Shown: positions 48,621 to 58,247, numbered from the stretch's first letter. The stretch: DNA of 64,000 nucleotides from CAITJF01 sp032654645 (GCA_032654645.1 JAULAW010000016.1:124001-188000); one strand, 5' to 3'. Translations and numbers: made by a program. Notes: a model not told the origin generated them from the letters alone.

Positions 48621-51600
48621 ACACCGAGGCAAGCGGAATGCTGGATTTCTCCGGGCAGGAAGAGCGCAGCGGCTTCCGCCTGCATCGCTTGGAGGCGTAC
48701 AACTGGGGCACTTTCAACGGCAAGGTGCGGACGCTGCAAGCGGGGGGCGATAACGCATTGCTCACGGGCGACATCGGCTCGGGCAAATCCACTCTGGTGG
48801 ATGCGGTGACGACGCTGCTGGTGCCTGCCAGCCGCGTCGCTTACAACAAAGCGGCGGGCGCGGAATTCAAGGAGAGGACATTGCGCTCCTATGTGCTGGG
48901 GCATTACAAGTCCGAGCGCAGCGAAATGGGCGCGTCCGCCAAGCCGGTGGCCTTGCGCGATCACAACGACTACTCGGTGATTCTCGGCGTATTTCAAAAC
49001 GAGGGCTTCGGGCTGAGCGTCACGCTGGCGCAGGTCTTCTTCTGGGCAAAAAACACCCAGGGGCAGCCGGAGCGTTTTTATCTGGTAGCTGACCGGAGTA
49101 TGTCTATCGCCGCCGACTTCACCGGCTTCGGCACGGACATCGGTGGCTTAAAAAAACGTTTGCGCGCCATACATGGTGTGGAGTTGTTTGAAACTTTTCC
49201 GTCCTATGCGGCAGCTTTCCGCCGCCGCTTCGATATTAAAAACGATCAGGCGCTGGAGCTGTTCCACCAGACGGTGTCGATGAAATCGGTGGGCAGCCTC
49301 ACCGATTTTGTGCGCGAACACATGTTGGAATCCTTCGATGTGGAATCGCGCATCGCGGCGCTTATCCATCATTTCGACGACCTGAACCGCGCGCACGAAG
49401 CGGTGCTCAAGACCAAGGATCAAGTCGCGCGCCTGTCGCCGCTGGTCGCCGATTGCGCGCGCTTCGATGAGCTGACGTCGCTGATCGGTGACTGGCGGAA
49501 TTGCCGCGAGGCGCTAAAACCTTATTTTTCTTCGCTCAAGGCCGAGTTGCTGGAAAAACGGTTGCTTAATTTGAAGGAAGAAGCGGAGCGTCTCGGTGGC
49601 AAAATTGGGGCACTGAATGAAGCCCGTAGCGCACAGCAGGGCGAGCGCGACGAGATCAAGCGCGCCATCGCGGAAAACGGCGGCGACCGCATCGAGCGCA
49701 TCGCATCAGACATTCATGCCAGGCAACAAGAGAAGGCAAAAAAACTGGTGCGCGCGGAGCGTTATGCGGAGCTGGCGCAAAAGCTGGAGATCGTCTCCGC
49801 AAGCGATGTGGATGGCTTCGTCGGCAACCGCCACCGCCTCGCCGAGTTGCGCGAGACATCTCAGGCGCGCGATGCGGAACTGCAAAACCGGCAAACCGAA
49901 GCGGGCGTCGACCTGCGCGGCCTCAAGCATGAACACGAAACGATAGCGGCAGAACTCGCCTCCCTCAGGAAGCGGCGCAGCAATATTCCAGAGGCGCAAA
50001 TCGCCATCCGGCGGCTGCTTTGCACGGCGCTCGATGTGGCGGAGGAAACCATGCCTTTTGCCGGTGAGTTGATCCAGGTGCGCGCCGAAGATGCCGCGTG
50101 GGAAGGCGCTGCCGAACGCCTGCTGCATAACTTTGGCGTTTCATTGTTGGTGCCGGAAAAACATTATGCCGAAGCCGCCGCCTGGGTGGAGCAAACCCAT
50201 TTGAAGGGGCGCCTGGTTTATTACCGTGTGCGTGAATCCAAGGTTGATGAGCGCCCCTCCCTGCATCCCGATTCGCTGGCGCGCAAGCTCGCGGTCAAGC
50301 CCGATTCGCCTTTTTATGGTTGGCTGGAAGGCGAACTGGCGCGCCGTTTCGACTATGCCTGTTGCGAGACGCTGGAGCAATTCCGCCGCGAACGCCAGGC
50401 GATTACCCGCGCCGGGCAAGTCAAGGCCGGTGTGGATCGCCACGAAAAAGATGACCGCCACCGTCTCGATGACCGCAGCCGCTATGTGCTGGGCTGGAGC
50501 AATGAAAATAAAATCGCGGCTTTTGAAAAACAGGCCAATGGGCTGGAAGGGCGGATGCGGTCGCTTGCCGAGATTATCGAAAAATTGGCGGACGAGCGCA
50601 AGGCGCTGGCGGAACGTTTGCAATGGCTGGCGCAGATCGGGGAATACACCGATTTCAGCGAGCTCGACTGGCAGCCTGTTGCGGTTTTGATTTCAGAACT
50701 TGAGGCCGAAATGAAAACGCTGGAAGCCGCATCCGATATGCTGCAAACATTGGGCATCCAGCTCAAGGCTCTGGAGGAAAAACTTGGGCAGACGGAAAGC
50801 GATCTGGGCGAACGCAACAGGGAGCTTGCCCGCAATGAAGAAAAGTTTGAGCAAGCGAGTGCATTGCTCGCCGAGTGCCAAACGTCCACTGCCGCATTCA
50901 ATGCAGCTCAACGCGAGGCGCGGTTCGCGCAACTGACCGGCTTGCGCGCCGAGGCGTTGGGCGAACACACATTAACCGTGGAGTCTTGCGACAACCGCGA
51001 GCATGACATGCGCGAATGGTTGCAGAGAAAAATTGATGCGGAAGATAAAAAACTCAAATCCCTGCATGAGAAAATCATCGAGGCGATGCAGAAGTATCGC
51101 GACAAATATCCGCTTGAAACCAAGGACGCGGATGCCAGCGTGGATGCGGCACACGAATACCGCGCCATGCTGCAACAACTGCAAGCCGACGATCTGCCGC
51201 GTTTCGAGGCGCGTTTCAAGGAGTTGCTTAACGAAAACACCATCCGCGAAATTGCCAATTTCCAATCGCAACTTGCGCGGGAACGCGAGACTATCCGCGA
51301 GCGCATCGAACGCATCAACTCCTCGCTCGCGCAGATCGATTACAACCCGAACCGCTACATTCTGCTGGAGGCGCAGATCAGTGCGGACATGGAGATACGC
51401 GATTTCCAGCAAGAGTTGAAAGCCTGCACCGAGGGCGCGCTGACCGGCTCGGAAGACGCCCAATATTCCGAGGCGAAATTTCTGCAAGTAAAGGGCATCA
51501 TCGAACGCTTTCGCGGGCGCGAAGGCAGCACGGAACCAGACCGGCGCTGGACGCGCAAAGTCACCGACGTGCGTCAATGGTTCGTGTTTTCGGCCTCCGA

Positions 51601-51997
51601 ACGCTGGCGCGAAGACAACAGCGAACACGAACATTACACCGACTCCGGCGGCAAGTCCGGCGGGCAAAAAGAGAAGCTGGCTTATACCATCCTCGCGGCC
51701 AGCTTGGCCTACCAGTTCGGTCTTGAGTGGGGGGCTGCACGCTCGCGCAGTTTCCGTTTCGTGGTCATAGACGAAGCGTTCGGGCGCGGTTCGGACGAGT
51801 CAGCCCGCTTCGGTCTGGAACTGTTCAAGCGGCTCAACCTGCAACTGCTGATTGTCACGCCATTGCAGAAAATCCACGTCATCGAACCCTTCGTATCCAG
51901 CGTCGGCTTCGTCCACAACGAAGAGGGAAGGGATTCGCAATTGCGCAACCTCACCATCGAAGAGTACCGCGCCGAGCGTGCGGCGCGGCGGGCATGA
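48617..51997 (+). CDS. jetC: Wadjet type I component JetC (SMC-like ATPase)
   Basis: 1126 residues, a MukB/SbcC-like ATPase, the motor of the Wadjet loop-extruding complex. Walker A GDIGSGKST is at 51-59. Long coiled-coil arms (for example ERLGGKIGALNEARSAQQGE and TQTESD-like repeats) frame a hinge near the middle. The ABC signature SGGKSGGQKEKLAYTI is near 1010-1025, and Walker B FRFVVIDEAFGRGSD near 1047-1061, all intact. The ATG at 48617 overlaps jetB; the stop overlaps jetD by four bases. Confidence 0.95.
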   Translation: MNTEASGMLDFSGQEERSGFRLHRLEAYNWGTFNGKVRTLQAGGDNALLTGDIGSGKSTLVDAVTTLLVPASRVAYNKAAGAEFKERTLRSYVLGHYKSERSEMGASAKPVALRDHNDYSVILGVFQNEGFGLSVTLAQVFFWAKNTQGQPERFYLVADRSMSIAADFTGFGTDIGGLKKRLRAIHGVELFETFPSYAAAFRRRFDIKNDQALELFHQTVSMKSVGSLTDFVREHMLESFDVESRIAALIHHFDDLNRAHEAVLKTKDQVARLSPLVADCARFDELTSLIGDWRNCREALKPYFSSLKAELLEKRLLNLKEEAERLGGKIGALNEARSAQQGERDEIKRAIAENGGDRIERIASDIHARQQEKAKKLVRAERYAELAQKLEIVSASDVDGFVGNRHRLAELRETSQARDAELQNRQTEAGVDLRGLKHEHETIAAELASLRKRRSNIPEAQIAIRRLLCTALDVAEETMPFAGELIQVRAEDAAWEGAAERLLHNFGVSLLVPEKHYAEAAAWVEQTHLKGRLVYYRVRESKVDERPSLHPDSLARKLAVKPDSPFYGWLEGELARRFDYACCETLEQFRRERQAITRAGQVKAGVDRHEKDDRHRLDDRSRYVLGWSNENKIAAFEKQANGLEGRMRSLAEIIEKLADERKALAERLQWLAQIGEYTDFSELDWQPVAVLISELEAEMKTLEAASDMLQTLGIQLKALEEKLGQTESDLGERNRELARNEEKFEQASALLAECQTSTAAFNAAQREARFAQLTGLRAEALGEHTLTVESCDNREHDMREWLQRKIDAEDKKLKSLHEKIIEAMQKYRDKYPLETKDADASVDAAHEYRAMLQQLQADDLPRFEARFKELLNENTIREIANFQSQLARERETIRERIERINSSLAQIDYNPNRYILLEAQISADMEIRDFQQELKACTEGALTGSEDAQYSEAKFLQVKGIIERFRGREGSTEPDRRWTRKVTDVRQWFVFSASERWREDNSEHEHYTDSGGKSGGQKEKLAYTILAASLAYQFGLEWGAARSRSFRFVVIDEAFGRGSDESARFGLELFKRLNLQLLIVTPLQKIHVIEPFVSSVGFVHNEEGRDSQLRNLTIEEYRAERAARRA

Positions 51998-53169
51998 GCG
52001 ACTGGTCTTCGCTTGGCGACATCCGCGACCGGGTTCGTCGCGACTGGAATAATGGTCGTATCCTGGCTGCGATGCTGGGGGGCGAGCCGATCTTTCCCTT
52101 GCGCATTCCCTTGAAGAAGCCCGATTCGCAAGCGCTCTCGGAACACTTTGAACAGGCGCGGCAATGGATTTCCGGCTTGACTGTGGAGCGTGGTTTCCAG
52201 TTGGAGTGGCGCGAGTTTAACCATCGCCAACTGGGACGCAACCGCATACCCGTTGCCGCGATTGTCGAAAGCGAACAGGATGGTCTTGTGCTGATTGGCA
52301 AGCAGCGCGAGGCAACACGATTCCGCACTTTGGTCGCGACCATTTCTGAAGCTTACCCGGCGCTTGTTCCATGGCTAAAGAAACGTCCGCTCACGGTGCT
52401 CGACCAGGCCGACAACTGGCCGCGCTTTCTTGCAGTGCTTGGCTGGGTAGCGGCCCATCCGCGCTCTGGTGTTTACCTGCGCCAGATAGATGTGGCGGGT
52501 GTGAATACCAAATTCATCGAGCGGCACCGGGGCTTGCTGGCCGAGATGCTGGATATTGTGCTTATGCCAGAAGCAATTGATACTCAATTTACCGGCGCAA
52601 GCGGCTTCGAGCGGCGTTATGGTTTCAAATCCAAGCCGGTGCAGATACGCTTTCGATTTCTGGATCAAGGATTGCGCATACACGGTTTGTCCGATCTTGC
52701 TGTGACGAGCGATGAATTCGCCCTGCTTGCACTGCCTGTAAAGCGAGTTTTTATTATAGAGAACGAAATCAACTTCCTCGCTTTCCCTGATGCGCCGGGT
52801 AGTCTGGTACTGTTCGGGGCAGGCTATGGATTCGACCATCTTGCGCAGGCAGAATGGCTGCAAAGCCAAGAGATTTTCTATTGGGGCGACATAGACACCC
52901 ACGGCTACGCAATTCTGGATCAATTGAGAGGCAAATTTCCGGAGGCGCATTCTTTTCTTATGGATCGCGCAACATTGCTGGAGCATAAGGACTTCTGGGG
53001 GAGCGAAGAACGGCCAACTTCCCGCGAATTGGCAAATTTGCGGCAGGATGAATCGGCGCTTTATGATGATTTGCGCTCTGGCCGTATTGCGCTCGGCTTG
53101 CGGCTTGAGCAGGAACGTATTGGTTTCGCGTGGCTTGAGGCTGCACTTCTGAGGGCAGGATTTCGCTAA
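51994..53169 (+). CDS. jetD: Wadjet type I component JetD (DUF3322/DUF2220 nuclease)
   Basis: 391 residues. The N-terminal DUF3322 part has WSSLGDIRDRVRRDWNNGRI and FPLRIPLKKPD; the C-terminal DUF2220 part is a Toprim-like nuclease with an acidic Glu in VFIIENEINFLAFP (about residue 256) and the DxD in YWGDIDTHGYAIL (about residue 300). It cuts the plasmid once extrusion stalls. Residues expected for catalysis are present. Its ATG overlaps the jetC stop. The end is 81 bases before recQ. Confidence 0.94.
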   Translation: MSDWSSLGDIRDRVRRDWNNGRILAAMLGGEPIFPLRIPLKKPDSQALSEHFEQARQWISGLTVERGFQLEWREFNHRQLGRNRIPVAAIVESEQDGLVLIGKQREATRFRTLVATISEAYPALVPWLKKRPLTVLDQADNWPRFLAVLGWVAAHPRSGVYLRQIDVAGVNTKFIERHRGLLAEMLDIVLMPEAIDTQFTGASGFERRYGFKSKPVQIRFRFLDQGLRIHGLSDLAVTSDEFALLALPVKRVFIIENEINFLAFPDAPGSLVLFGAGYGFDHLAQAEWLQSQEIFYWGDIDTHGYAILDQLRGKFPEAHSFLMDRATLLEHKDFWGSEERPTSRELANLRQDESALYDDLRSGRIALGLRLEQERIGFAWLEAALLRAGFR

Positions 53170-53194
53170 ACTGGAGCTTCTGAGAGGATTCGGT

Positions 53195-53256
53195 CGCAAG
53201 CTACCAATCTGTCAGGGGCGAGATGGCCCGGTGTGTGATACCTTCCCTGCATGAAT
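53195..53256 (+). repeat. Right copy of the island-flanking direct repeat (native recQ leader)
   Basis: The core GATGGCCCGGTGTGTGATAC continues CTT (53222-53244); the recQ ATG is at 53251. The match to 39849-39910 includes CGCAAGCT and AATCTG upstream and ATGAA downstream. It presumably contains the recQ promoter. Confidence 0.75.
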
Positions 53257-55089
53257 ACGCCCCAACAACTATTACGCAATGTCTTCGGCTACGAAACATT
53301 TCGCGGCGCGCAACAAGCCATAATCGGCCATGTCGCGGCAGGCGGCGATGCGCTGGTGCTGATGCCGACCGGCGGCGGCAAGTCGCTGTGCTACCAGATC
53401 CCGGCATTGCTGCGTCCGGGCGTCGGCATCGTGGTGTCGCCGCTGATCGCGCTGATGCAGGATCAGGTGGACGCGCTGAAACAGCTTGGCGTGCAGGCCG
53501 CTTTCCTGAACTCCAGCCTGGAGGCCGATGCGTCGCGCGAGGTGACGGCGCGCTTGTTGCGCGGCGAGTTGAAGCTGCTGTATGTCGCGCCGGAACGGCT
53601 GATGACGGAAAGCTTTCTGAATTTGCTGGAGAGCTTGCAGCAAGACAACGGCATCGCCCTCTTCGCCATAGACGAAGCCCATTGTGTGTCGCAGTGGGGG
53701 CATGACTTCCGTCCCGAGTACCGCGCGCTGACCGTGCTGCACGAGCGATTTCCCGGTGTGCCGCGCATCGCGCTGACGGCCACGGCGGACGCGCCGACGC
53801 GGCGCGAGATCGTCGAACGGCTGGCGCTGGAACAGTCGCAGCAATTTGTCTCCAGCTTCGACCGCCCCAACATCCGTTACCGCGTGACGCAGAAGAACAA
53901 TGCGCGCCAACAGTTGCAGGCGTTTCTGGAAGCCGAGCATCCCGACGATGCGGGCATCGTGTATTGCCTGTCGCGCAAGAAGGTCGAGGAAACCGCCGCG
54001 TGGCTCAAGGAGCAGGGCTGGGACGCCTTGCCCTATCACGCCGGGCTGGATACCGCCACGCGCAACGCCAACCAGAAAAAATTTTTGCGCGAGGAAGGCG
54101 TCATCATGGTCGCCACCGTCGCGTTCGGCATGGGCATAGACAAGCCCAACGTGCGCTTCGTCGCGCACCTGGATTTGCCCAAGAGCATGGAAGGCTACTA
54201 TCAGGAAACCGGTCGCGCCGGGCGCGACGGCCTGCCCGCGAATGCGTGGATGGCTTACGGTTTGGGCGACGTGGTGTCGATGCGCCAGATGCTGCTCTCC
54301 GGCGATGCGCCCGAGGAACGCAAGCGCGTCGAGCTGCAAAAACTCGATGCGCTGCTCGGCTTCTGCGAATCCACTGCCTGCCGCCACCAGACCCTGTTGC
54401 GCTATTTTGGTGAAGAACACTCCGGCGATTGCAAGCAGTGCGACAACTGCCTCGAGCCGGTGGATACCTGGGATGCCACGGAAGCCGCGCGGATGGCGCT
54501 GTCCTGCGTCTATCGCACCGGCCAGCGCTTCGGCGTCGCGCACCTGATAGACGTGCTGCTGGGCAAGGCCACCGCGAAGGTCGAGCAATTCAACCACGGG
54601 CAACTCAGCACCTTCGGCATCGGCAAGGAACTGGCACAGCAGCAATGGAGCAGCGTCTATCGCCAACTGGTCGCCGCCGGGCTGCTCAACGTGGACATGG
54701 AAGCCTACGGCGGATTGAAACTCACCGAAGCCGCGCGCCCGGTGCTGCGAGGCGAACAATCAGTATGGTTGCGGCGCGACGCCGAACCGGCCAGGCGCAG
54801 CGCCACCAAAACCGAACGCGATGCGCGCCGCCGCCAAGCATTTGCCGGAGCCAACGAAGACCCGCTATGGCAGGCGCTCAAAGCCAAACGCCTCGAACTT
54901 GCCCGCGAACAAGGCGTGCCACCCTATGTGATTTTTCACGACAGCACCCTGCTGGAAATTCTCAAGCGCCGCCCCGCCAGCCTGGATGAGCTGGGGCAGA
55001 TCAGCGGGGTAGGACAGGCCAAACTGGCACGATATGGGAGTGCATTTTTACGGGTGGTGGAAGAAGTGGCGGATGGGGCGGGGGACTAA
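53251..55089 (+). CDS. recQ: ATP-dependent DNA helicase RecQ
   Basis: 612 residues. Helicase motifs: FRGAQQAIIGHVAAGGDALV, Walker A PTGGGKSLCYQ, DEAHC, ALTATAD, and GRAGRDGLP. The RecQ zinc domain has Cys in CRHQTLLRYF...CKQCDNC, followed by a winged helix and a C-terminal HRDC domain (EDPLWQALKAKRLELAREQG, then a KRRPASLDELGQI stretch). It acts in recombination and replication-fork repair. It converges on the FprA-type gene. Confidence 0.97.
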   Translation: MNTPQQLLRNVFGYETFRGAQQAIIGHVAAGGDALVLMPTGGGKSLCYQIPALLRPGVGIVVSPLIALMQDQVDALKQLGVQAAFLNSSLEADASREVTARLLRGELKLLYVAPERLMTESFLNLLESLQQDNGIALFAIDEAHCVSQWGHDFRPEYRALTVLHERFPGVPRIALTATADAPTRREIVERLALEQSQQFVSSFDRPNIRYRVTQKNNARQQLQAFLEAEHPDDAGIVYCLSRKKVEETAAWLKEQGWDALPYHAGLDTATRNANQKKFLREEGVIMVATVAFGMGIDKPNVRFVAHLDLPKSMEGYYQETGRAGRDGLPANAWMAYGLGDVVSMRQMLLSGDAPEERKRVELQKLDALLGFCESTACRHQTLLRYFGEEHSGDCKQCDNCLEPVDTWDATEAARMALSCVYRTGQRFGVAHLIDVLLGKATAKVEQFNHGQLSTFGIGKELAQQQWSSVYRQLVAAGLLNVDMEAYGGLKLTEAARPVLRGEQSVWLRRDAEPARRSATKTERDARRRQAFAGANEDPLWQALKAKRLELAREQGVPPYVIFHDSTLLEILKRRPASLDELGQISGVGQAKLARYGSAFLRVVEEVADGAGD

Positions 55090-55161
55090 TTTTCTACTTT
55101 GATCTGCTAGCCGATGTTCGGCTGTAACGCAATCACGCCGGTGCACGTCGGCTACCGCCAC

Positions 55162-56535
55162 TCAGTGCGGGGCAAGCACCTCAAGCATCGCCTCGACGTC
55201 GGTAATCTTGTCGCGCGGCGCGCCACGCCGTTCCCCGCGCGCCACCTCCACGTCATCCAGCCGCTTCCAGTCGTCGAAGGAGACGATCTGCACACCACGC
55301 TGGCGCAGCAGGGAATCAATGGCCGAACTTTCCGGAAGCTCCCGAGCTTCGAGTCCGGCACCATCGGCCATCATGTGCTCGACCACGTGGGCGGACGCGA
55401 CCTTGTGTGTACCGATGACTCCCTGCGGCCCGGTGCGCGCCCAGCCGACGACGTATTCGTTGGCCACAATGGCGCGGCTGACGGGATCGACGACGCGCCC
55501 ATCCTCATTGGCAATCACCAGCGCTTTTTCGTCGTAGGGGACACCGGGAATCCGCTTGGCGGCAAAACCTATCGCAGTCAACACCATCCCGGCATCGAGA
55601 ACTTCAATCTCGCCGGTGCCGCGTGCGTTGACCGTGCCGTCCGGTAGAACCTCAAGGCGGTTTTTTTCGAGCGCGATACCGGCCACGTTGCCGTCGGCAT
55701 CGGCGATTATCTCGGTCGGTGAGACGAGAAAACGCAGGTGGAGTTTTTTTGTTTTCTCGCCAAGACGGGCTTTTGCGCCGGGCTGCAGCGCGGCGAAAGA
55801 CTGGAGTATCTTCAGGTTCTTGTCCTGTTGCGTATTGCCCGCAGTTTCCGGAATGATGCAGCCCGCAAGCTCTTCCGGGATGACAATCGGCTCTACATCT
55901 TCCATTTCGCCGAATTCTTTGAGTTCGGGCGGCGTGAATGCGGCTTGCTCCGGCCCGCGCCGCCCGAGTATGTAAACCTCGCGCACCCGGCTGTGGCGCA
56001 AAGCCTCCAGCGCGTGTGCGGCAACGTCGGTTTTTTCCAGATCGGCGGGGGTGCGAAGCAAAAACCGGGCGACATCGAGGGCGGTGTTGCCGTTGCCCAC
56101 CACCGCGACGCGGGACACCGACAAATCGATCTTTGCCTGACGGTAATCGGGATGCCCGTTGTACCAGCCGATAAAGACTGCCACCGGCGTGCAGCGCGCG
56201 ATGCCTTCCCCAGGAATGCCGAGGCGGCGGTCGGCTTCGTTGCCCACCGCATAAACAATCTGGTGGTAGTGCTGGCGCAATTCCTGCACCGTCACGTCGC
56301 GCCCCAGGCTCACGTTTCCCAGAAACCTGAACGTAGGCCGCGCGGCGGTCTTTTCGAAAACGCGGGTGACGGTCTTGATGCTCTGATGGTCGGGCGCGAC
56401 ACCTCCCCGCACCAGGCCGAACGGGGTGGGGAGACGGTCGAACATATCGACATGGGCTACCGTATCGGTGCGCCTGAGCAGGGCCTCCGCCGCGTAGAAA
56501 CCGGCAGGCCCGGAACCGATGATTGCGACACGCAT
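55162..56535 (-). CDS. Ferredoxin/adrenodoxin--NADP reductase (FprA type)
   Basis: 457 residues of the adrenodoxin reductase-like flavoproteins. The FAD motif is VAIIGSGPAGFYAAEAL; PTPFGLVRGGVAPDH is the family signature; the NADP-binding motif is VAVVGNGNTALDVARFLL; and the C-terminal VGWARTGPQGVIGTHK region is conserved. It transfers electrons from NADPH to ferredoxins or similar acceptors. It is not near a ferredoxin gene here. It lies 136 bases before the ferritin-like gene in the direction of transcription. Confidence 0.92.
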   Translation of the reverse strand: MRVAIIGSGPAGFYAAEALLRRTDTVAHVDMFDRLPTPFGLVRGGVAPDHQSIKTVTRVFEKTAARPTFRFLGNVSLGRDVTVQELRQHYHQIVYAVGNEADRRLGIPGEGIARCTPVAVFIGWYNGHPDYRQAKIDLSVSRVAVVGNGNTALDVARFLLRTPADLEKTDVAAHALEALRHSRVREVYILGRRGPEQAAFTPPELKEFGEMEDVEPIVIPEELAGCIIPETAGNTQQDKNLKILQSFAALQPGAKARLGEKTKKLHLRFLVSPTEIIADADGNVAGIALEKNRLEVLPDGTVNARGTGEIEVLDAGMVLTAIGFAAKRIPGVPYDEKALVIANEDGRVVDPVSRAIVANEYVVGWARTGPQGVIGTHKVASAHVVEHMMADGAGLEARELPESSAIDSLLRQRGVQIVSFDDWKRLDDVEVARGERRGAPRDKITDVEAMLEVLAPH

Positions 56536-56671
56536 GAGTTCTCTCCCCGGTGAATCAAATGTGTCTTGAACTGCACTTACCCGATAATGCCCGAAGTCCG
56601 TTCGCCTTGCAGCAGGTTCATGGCGAGCGGAGCCGGTGCTTCACCGCAGCGGATCAATATTAGCAAGTCCG

Positions 56672-57094
56672 CTATTTTGTAAGCGCGTTGGCGATGTCGC
56701 GCTTGTGCTCTTCCTCCTGGATCAGGATATCCTCCAGCACGCGCCGCAGGCCATATTCCTTGAGCGCCTCGGCCTGGCCGATGCGCTCCTTGTAGCGTTC
56801 GATGGCGTTTTCCTCGCCCTTCAGATCCTGTTTGAGCATTTGCACGCTGTCAGCCGAAATCTCGCGTTTCTCCACATCCACGGTGGGCACGCCGCCGAGA
56901 AAATCAATCTGCTCGGACACCATGACGGCATGCTGCATTTCCTGCTGCGCGTGGATCAGCAGCTCTTTCTGGATGGAATCAAATTGCGCGCCGTTAATCG
57001 TGGCCGCGTGCTGCACATACTGGATAGCCGCCGCATATTCCCATTCCAGATCCTTGTTGAGTTCTGACAACAGCTTCTTCATGGTGATTTTCAT
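56672..57094 (-). CDS. Ferritin-like (bacterioferritin-related) protein
   Basis: 140 residues of a four-helix ferritin-like fold. Diiron ligands are seen in LEWEYAAAIQYVQH, HAQQEMQHAVMVSEQI, GEENAIERYKERI and ILIQEEEHKRDI (ExxH pairs). No haem-binding Met at the classical position is evident, so a rubrerythrin/Dps-like iron store or oxidase is likely. The ATG at 57094 follows GGAGAGG; in-frame upstream residues are not conserved. Confidence 0.9.
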   Translation of the reverse strand: MKITMKKLLSELNKDLEWEYAAAIQYVQHAATINGAQFDSIQKELLIHAQQEMQHAVMVSEQIDFLGGVPTVDVEKREISADSVQMLKQDLKGEENAIERYKERIGQAEALKEYGLRRVLEDILIQEEEHKRDIANALTK

Positions 57095-57513
57095 TTGGCC
57101 TCTCCTTTCGTTTGGCAAAAAGTCTGTTACATCTTATCCATTCGCCGGTTTGCGCGCTACCTGATACGTAGCGGCGCTGTCTCCCCAAATATCCCAAAGT
57201 CTGGCGCGATAGGTTAAGCTTACACCCATTTTCAACCCCTAGAACAAACATCATGGATCTTATGCCGCACTATTTTTGTCAACAGATGTTCTTAGTGAGT
57301 GAGTGACAGGGGTTGGCAAAATTTCAACATCGCTTTTGTCCATAACTCGCCGAATTCCAGGGCTTTTATTTACATTTTATTTGGTAGGACGCGGGTACTC
57401 GCTTATTCCGATATTTGATCTATATTTGTTGATGTCGGGATAGGCGGAATGTGACAGAAGTGTGACAAGACTGCATGGGATCATCTTTGAATAGTGGTGT
57501 GATGCGTTCAAAA
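57095..57513. other. Gene-free stretch
   Basis: No gene or known RNA is recognised in these 419 bases. The region upstream of the ferritin-like gene (57095-57240) should hold its promoter; no Fur-like box of good quality was seen. The rest is moderately AT-rich. Confidence 0.5.
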
Positions 57514-57750
57514 CTAATCGCGCGATGGTTCTAGAAAAGCAATTCGAAGCTCTGCCTCCAGTACCTTGGAAATTCTGTAGAGAATCTTCAATGATGGGTT
57601 GGCAACCCCACGCTCAAGTTGAGAAACGTATGTGCGATCAACTCCTGCCGCAAGTGCAAGCGCCTCCTGAGATAAGCCCGCGTTTAATCGCGACTCCTTA
57701 ATTTCTTCTCCCAGTCGATCAATCAGCCGTTCAAAGCCTTTGTCTTTCAT
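57514..57750 (-). CDS. XRE family transcriptional regulator
   Basis: 78 residues, essentially one Cro/CI helix-turn-helix: IDRLGEEIKESRLNAGLSQE, ALALAAGVDRTYVSQLERGV and PSLKILYRISKVLEAEL. It has no other domain. It is divergent from an unknown gene with 80 bases between, the arrangement of a self-regulating pair such as a small restriction controller or antitoxin. Confidence 0.92.
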   Translation of the reverse strand: MKDKGFERLIDRLGEEIKESRLNAGLSQEALALAAGVDRTYVSQLERGVANPSLKILYRISKVLEAELRIAFLEPSRD

Positions 57751-57830
57751 GCTTCATAGCATGAGGCTTGCGGTACTATCAATCCACGGAATATAATCTA
57801 CAACGATTGTAGTCCTGATGGGGGTTAATC

Positions 57831-58247
57831 ATGTTTCACACTCAACCTGAAGCAGAGCATAAATTTCTTAGCGCCATTGATCCTAACGGTGAAAAGAGTT
57901 GGCGATGGATTGAGTTCGGGCTCCATATCCCATTGTTTTTAGTTTCCGGTGATGTGGAAATTGAAGAAGGCACCATCGGACGTGATAGGCTTTTTGGCCA
58001 ACTTGGTGATGTATTGAATCTTATAAACACACCAAGAGGAAATCTAGCCAACATACAAGTCGGGTTGCTAAGTCCCGGGTACATGAACGGCAGCAACTCC
58101 TACCAACTCGGAATTATCAAAGAAATTTGGCAACATCCAGAGGGGCACCATCAATTGTTTGTGCTAGTCGATGGGGCAAAGCTGCGATATTCATTGAGTG
58201 CAGATTCCAGCAAAGATCAGGAAATGGAGTTGGTTCTAAGCTTGTAA
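57831..58247 (+). CDS. Hypothetical protein divergent from an XRE regulator
   Basis: 138 residues, unrecognised. It is beta-rich: WRWIEFGLHIPLFLVSGDVE, RLFGQLGDVLNLINTPRGNL, IIKEIWQHPEGHHQLFVLVD and LRYSLSADSSKDQEMELVLS. No membrane helix or signal peptide. The ATG at 57831 follows a GGGGG-type stretch. Its divergent position suggests regulation by the XRE protein. Confidence 0.7.
   Translation: MFHTQPEAEHKFLSAIDPNGEKSWRWIEFGLHIPLFLVSGDVEIEEGTIGRDRLFGQLGDVLNLINTPRGNLANIQVGLLSPGYMNGSNSYQLGIIKEIWQHPEGHHQLFVLVDGAKLRYSLSADSSKDQEMELVLSL

Noticed and set aside
53222..53251. TGTGATACCT as an extended -10 that would make recQ leaderless
   Set aside because: The hexamer matches the consensus poorly and there is no clear -35. 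I keep the duplicate as a repeat, not as a promoter call.
53272..54759. 495-codon minus-strand frame opposite recQ
   Set aside because: Shadow of recQ; no domain or start context supports it.
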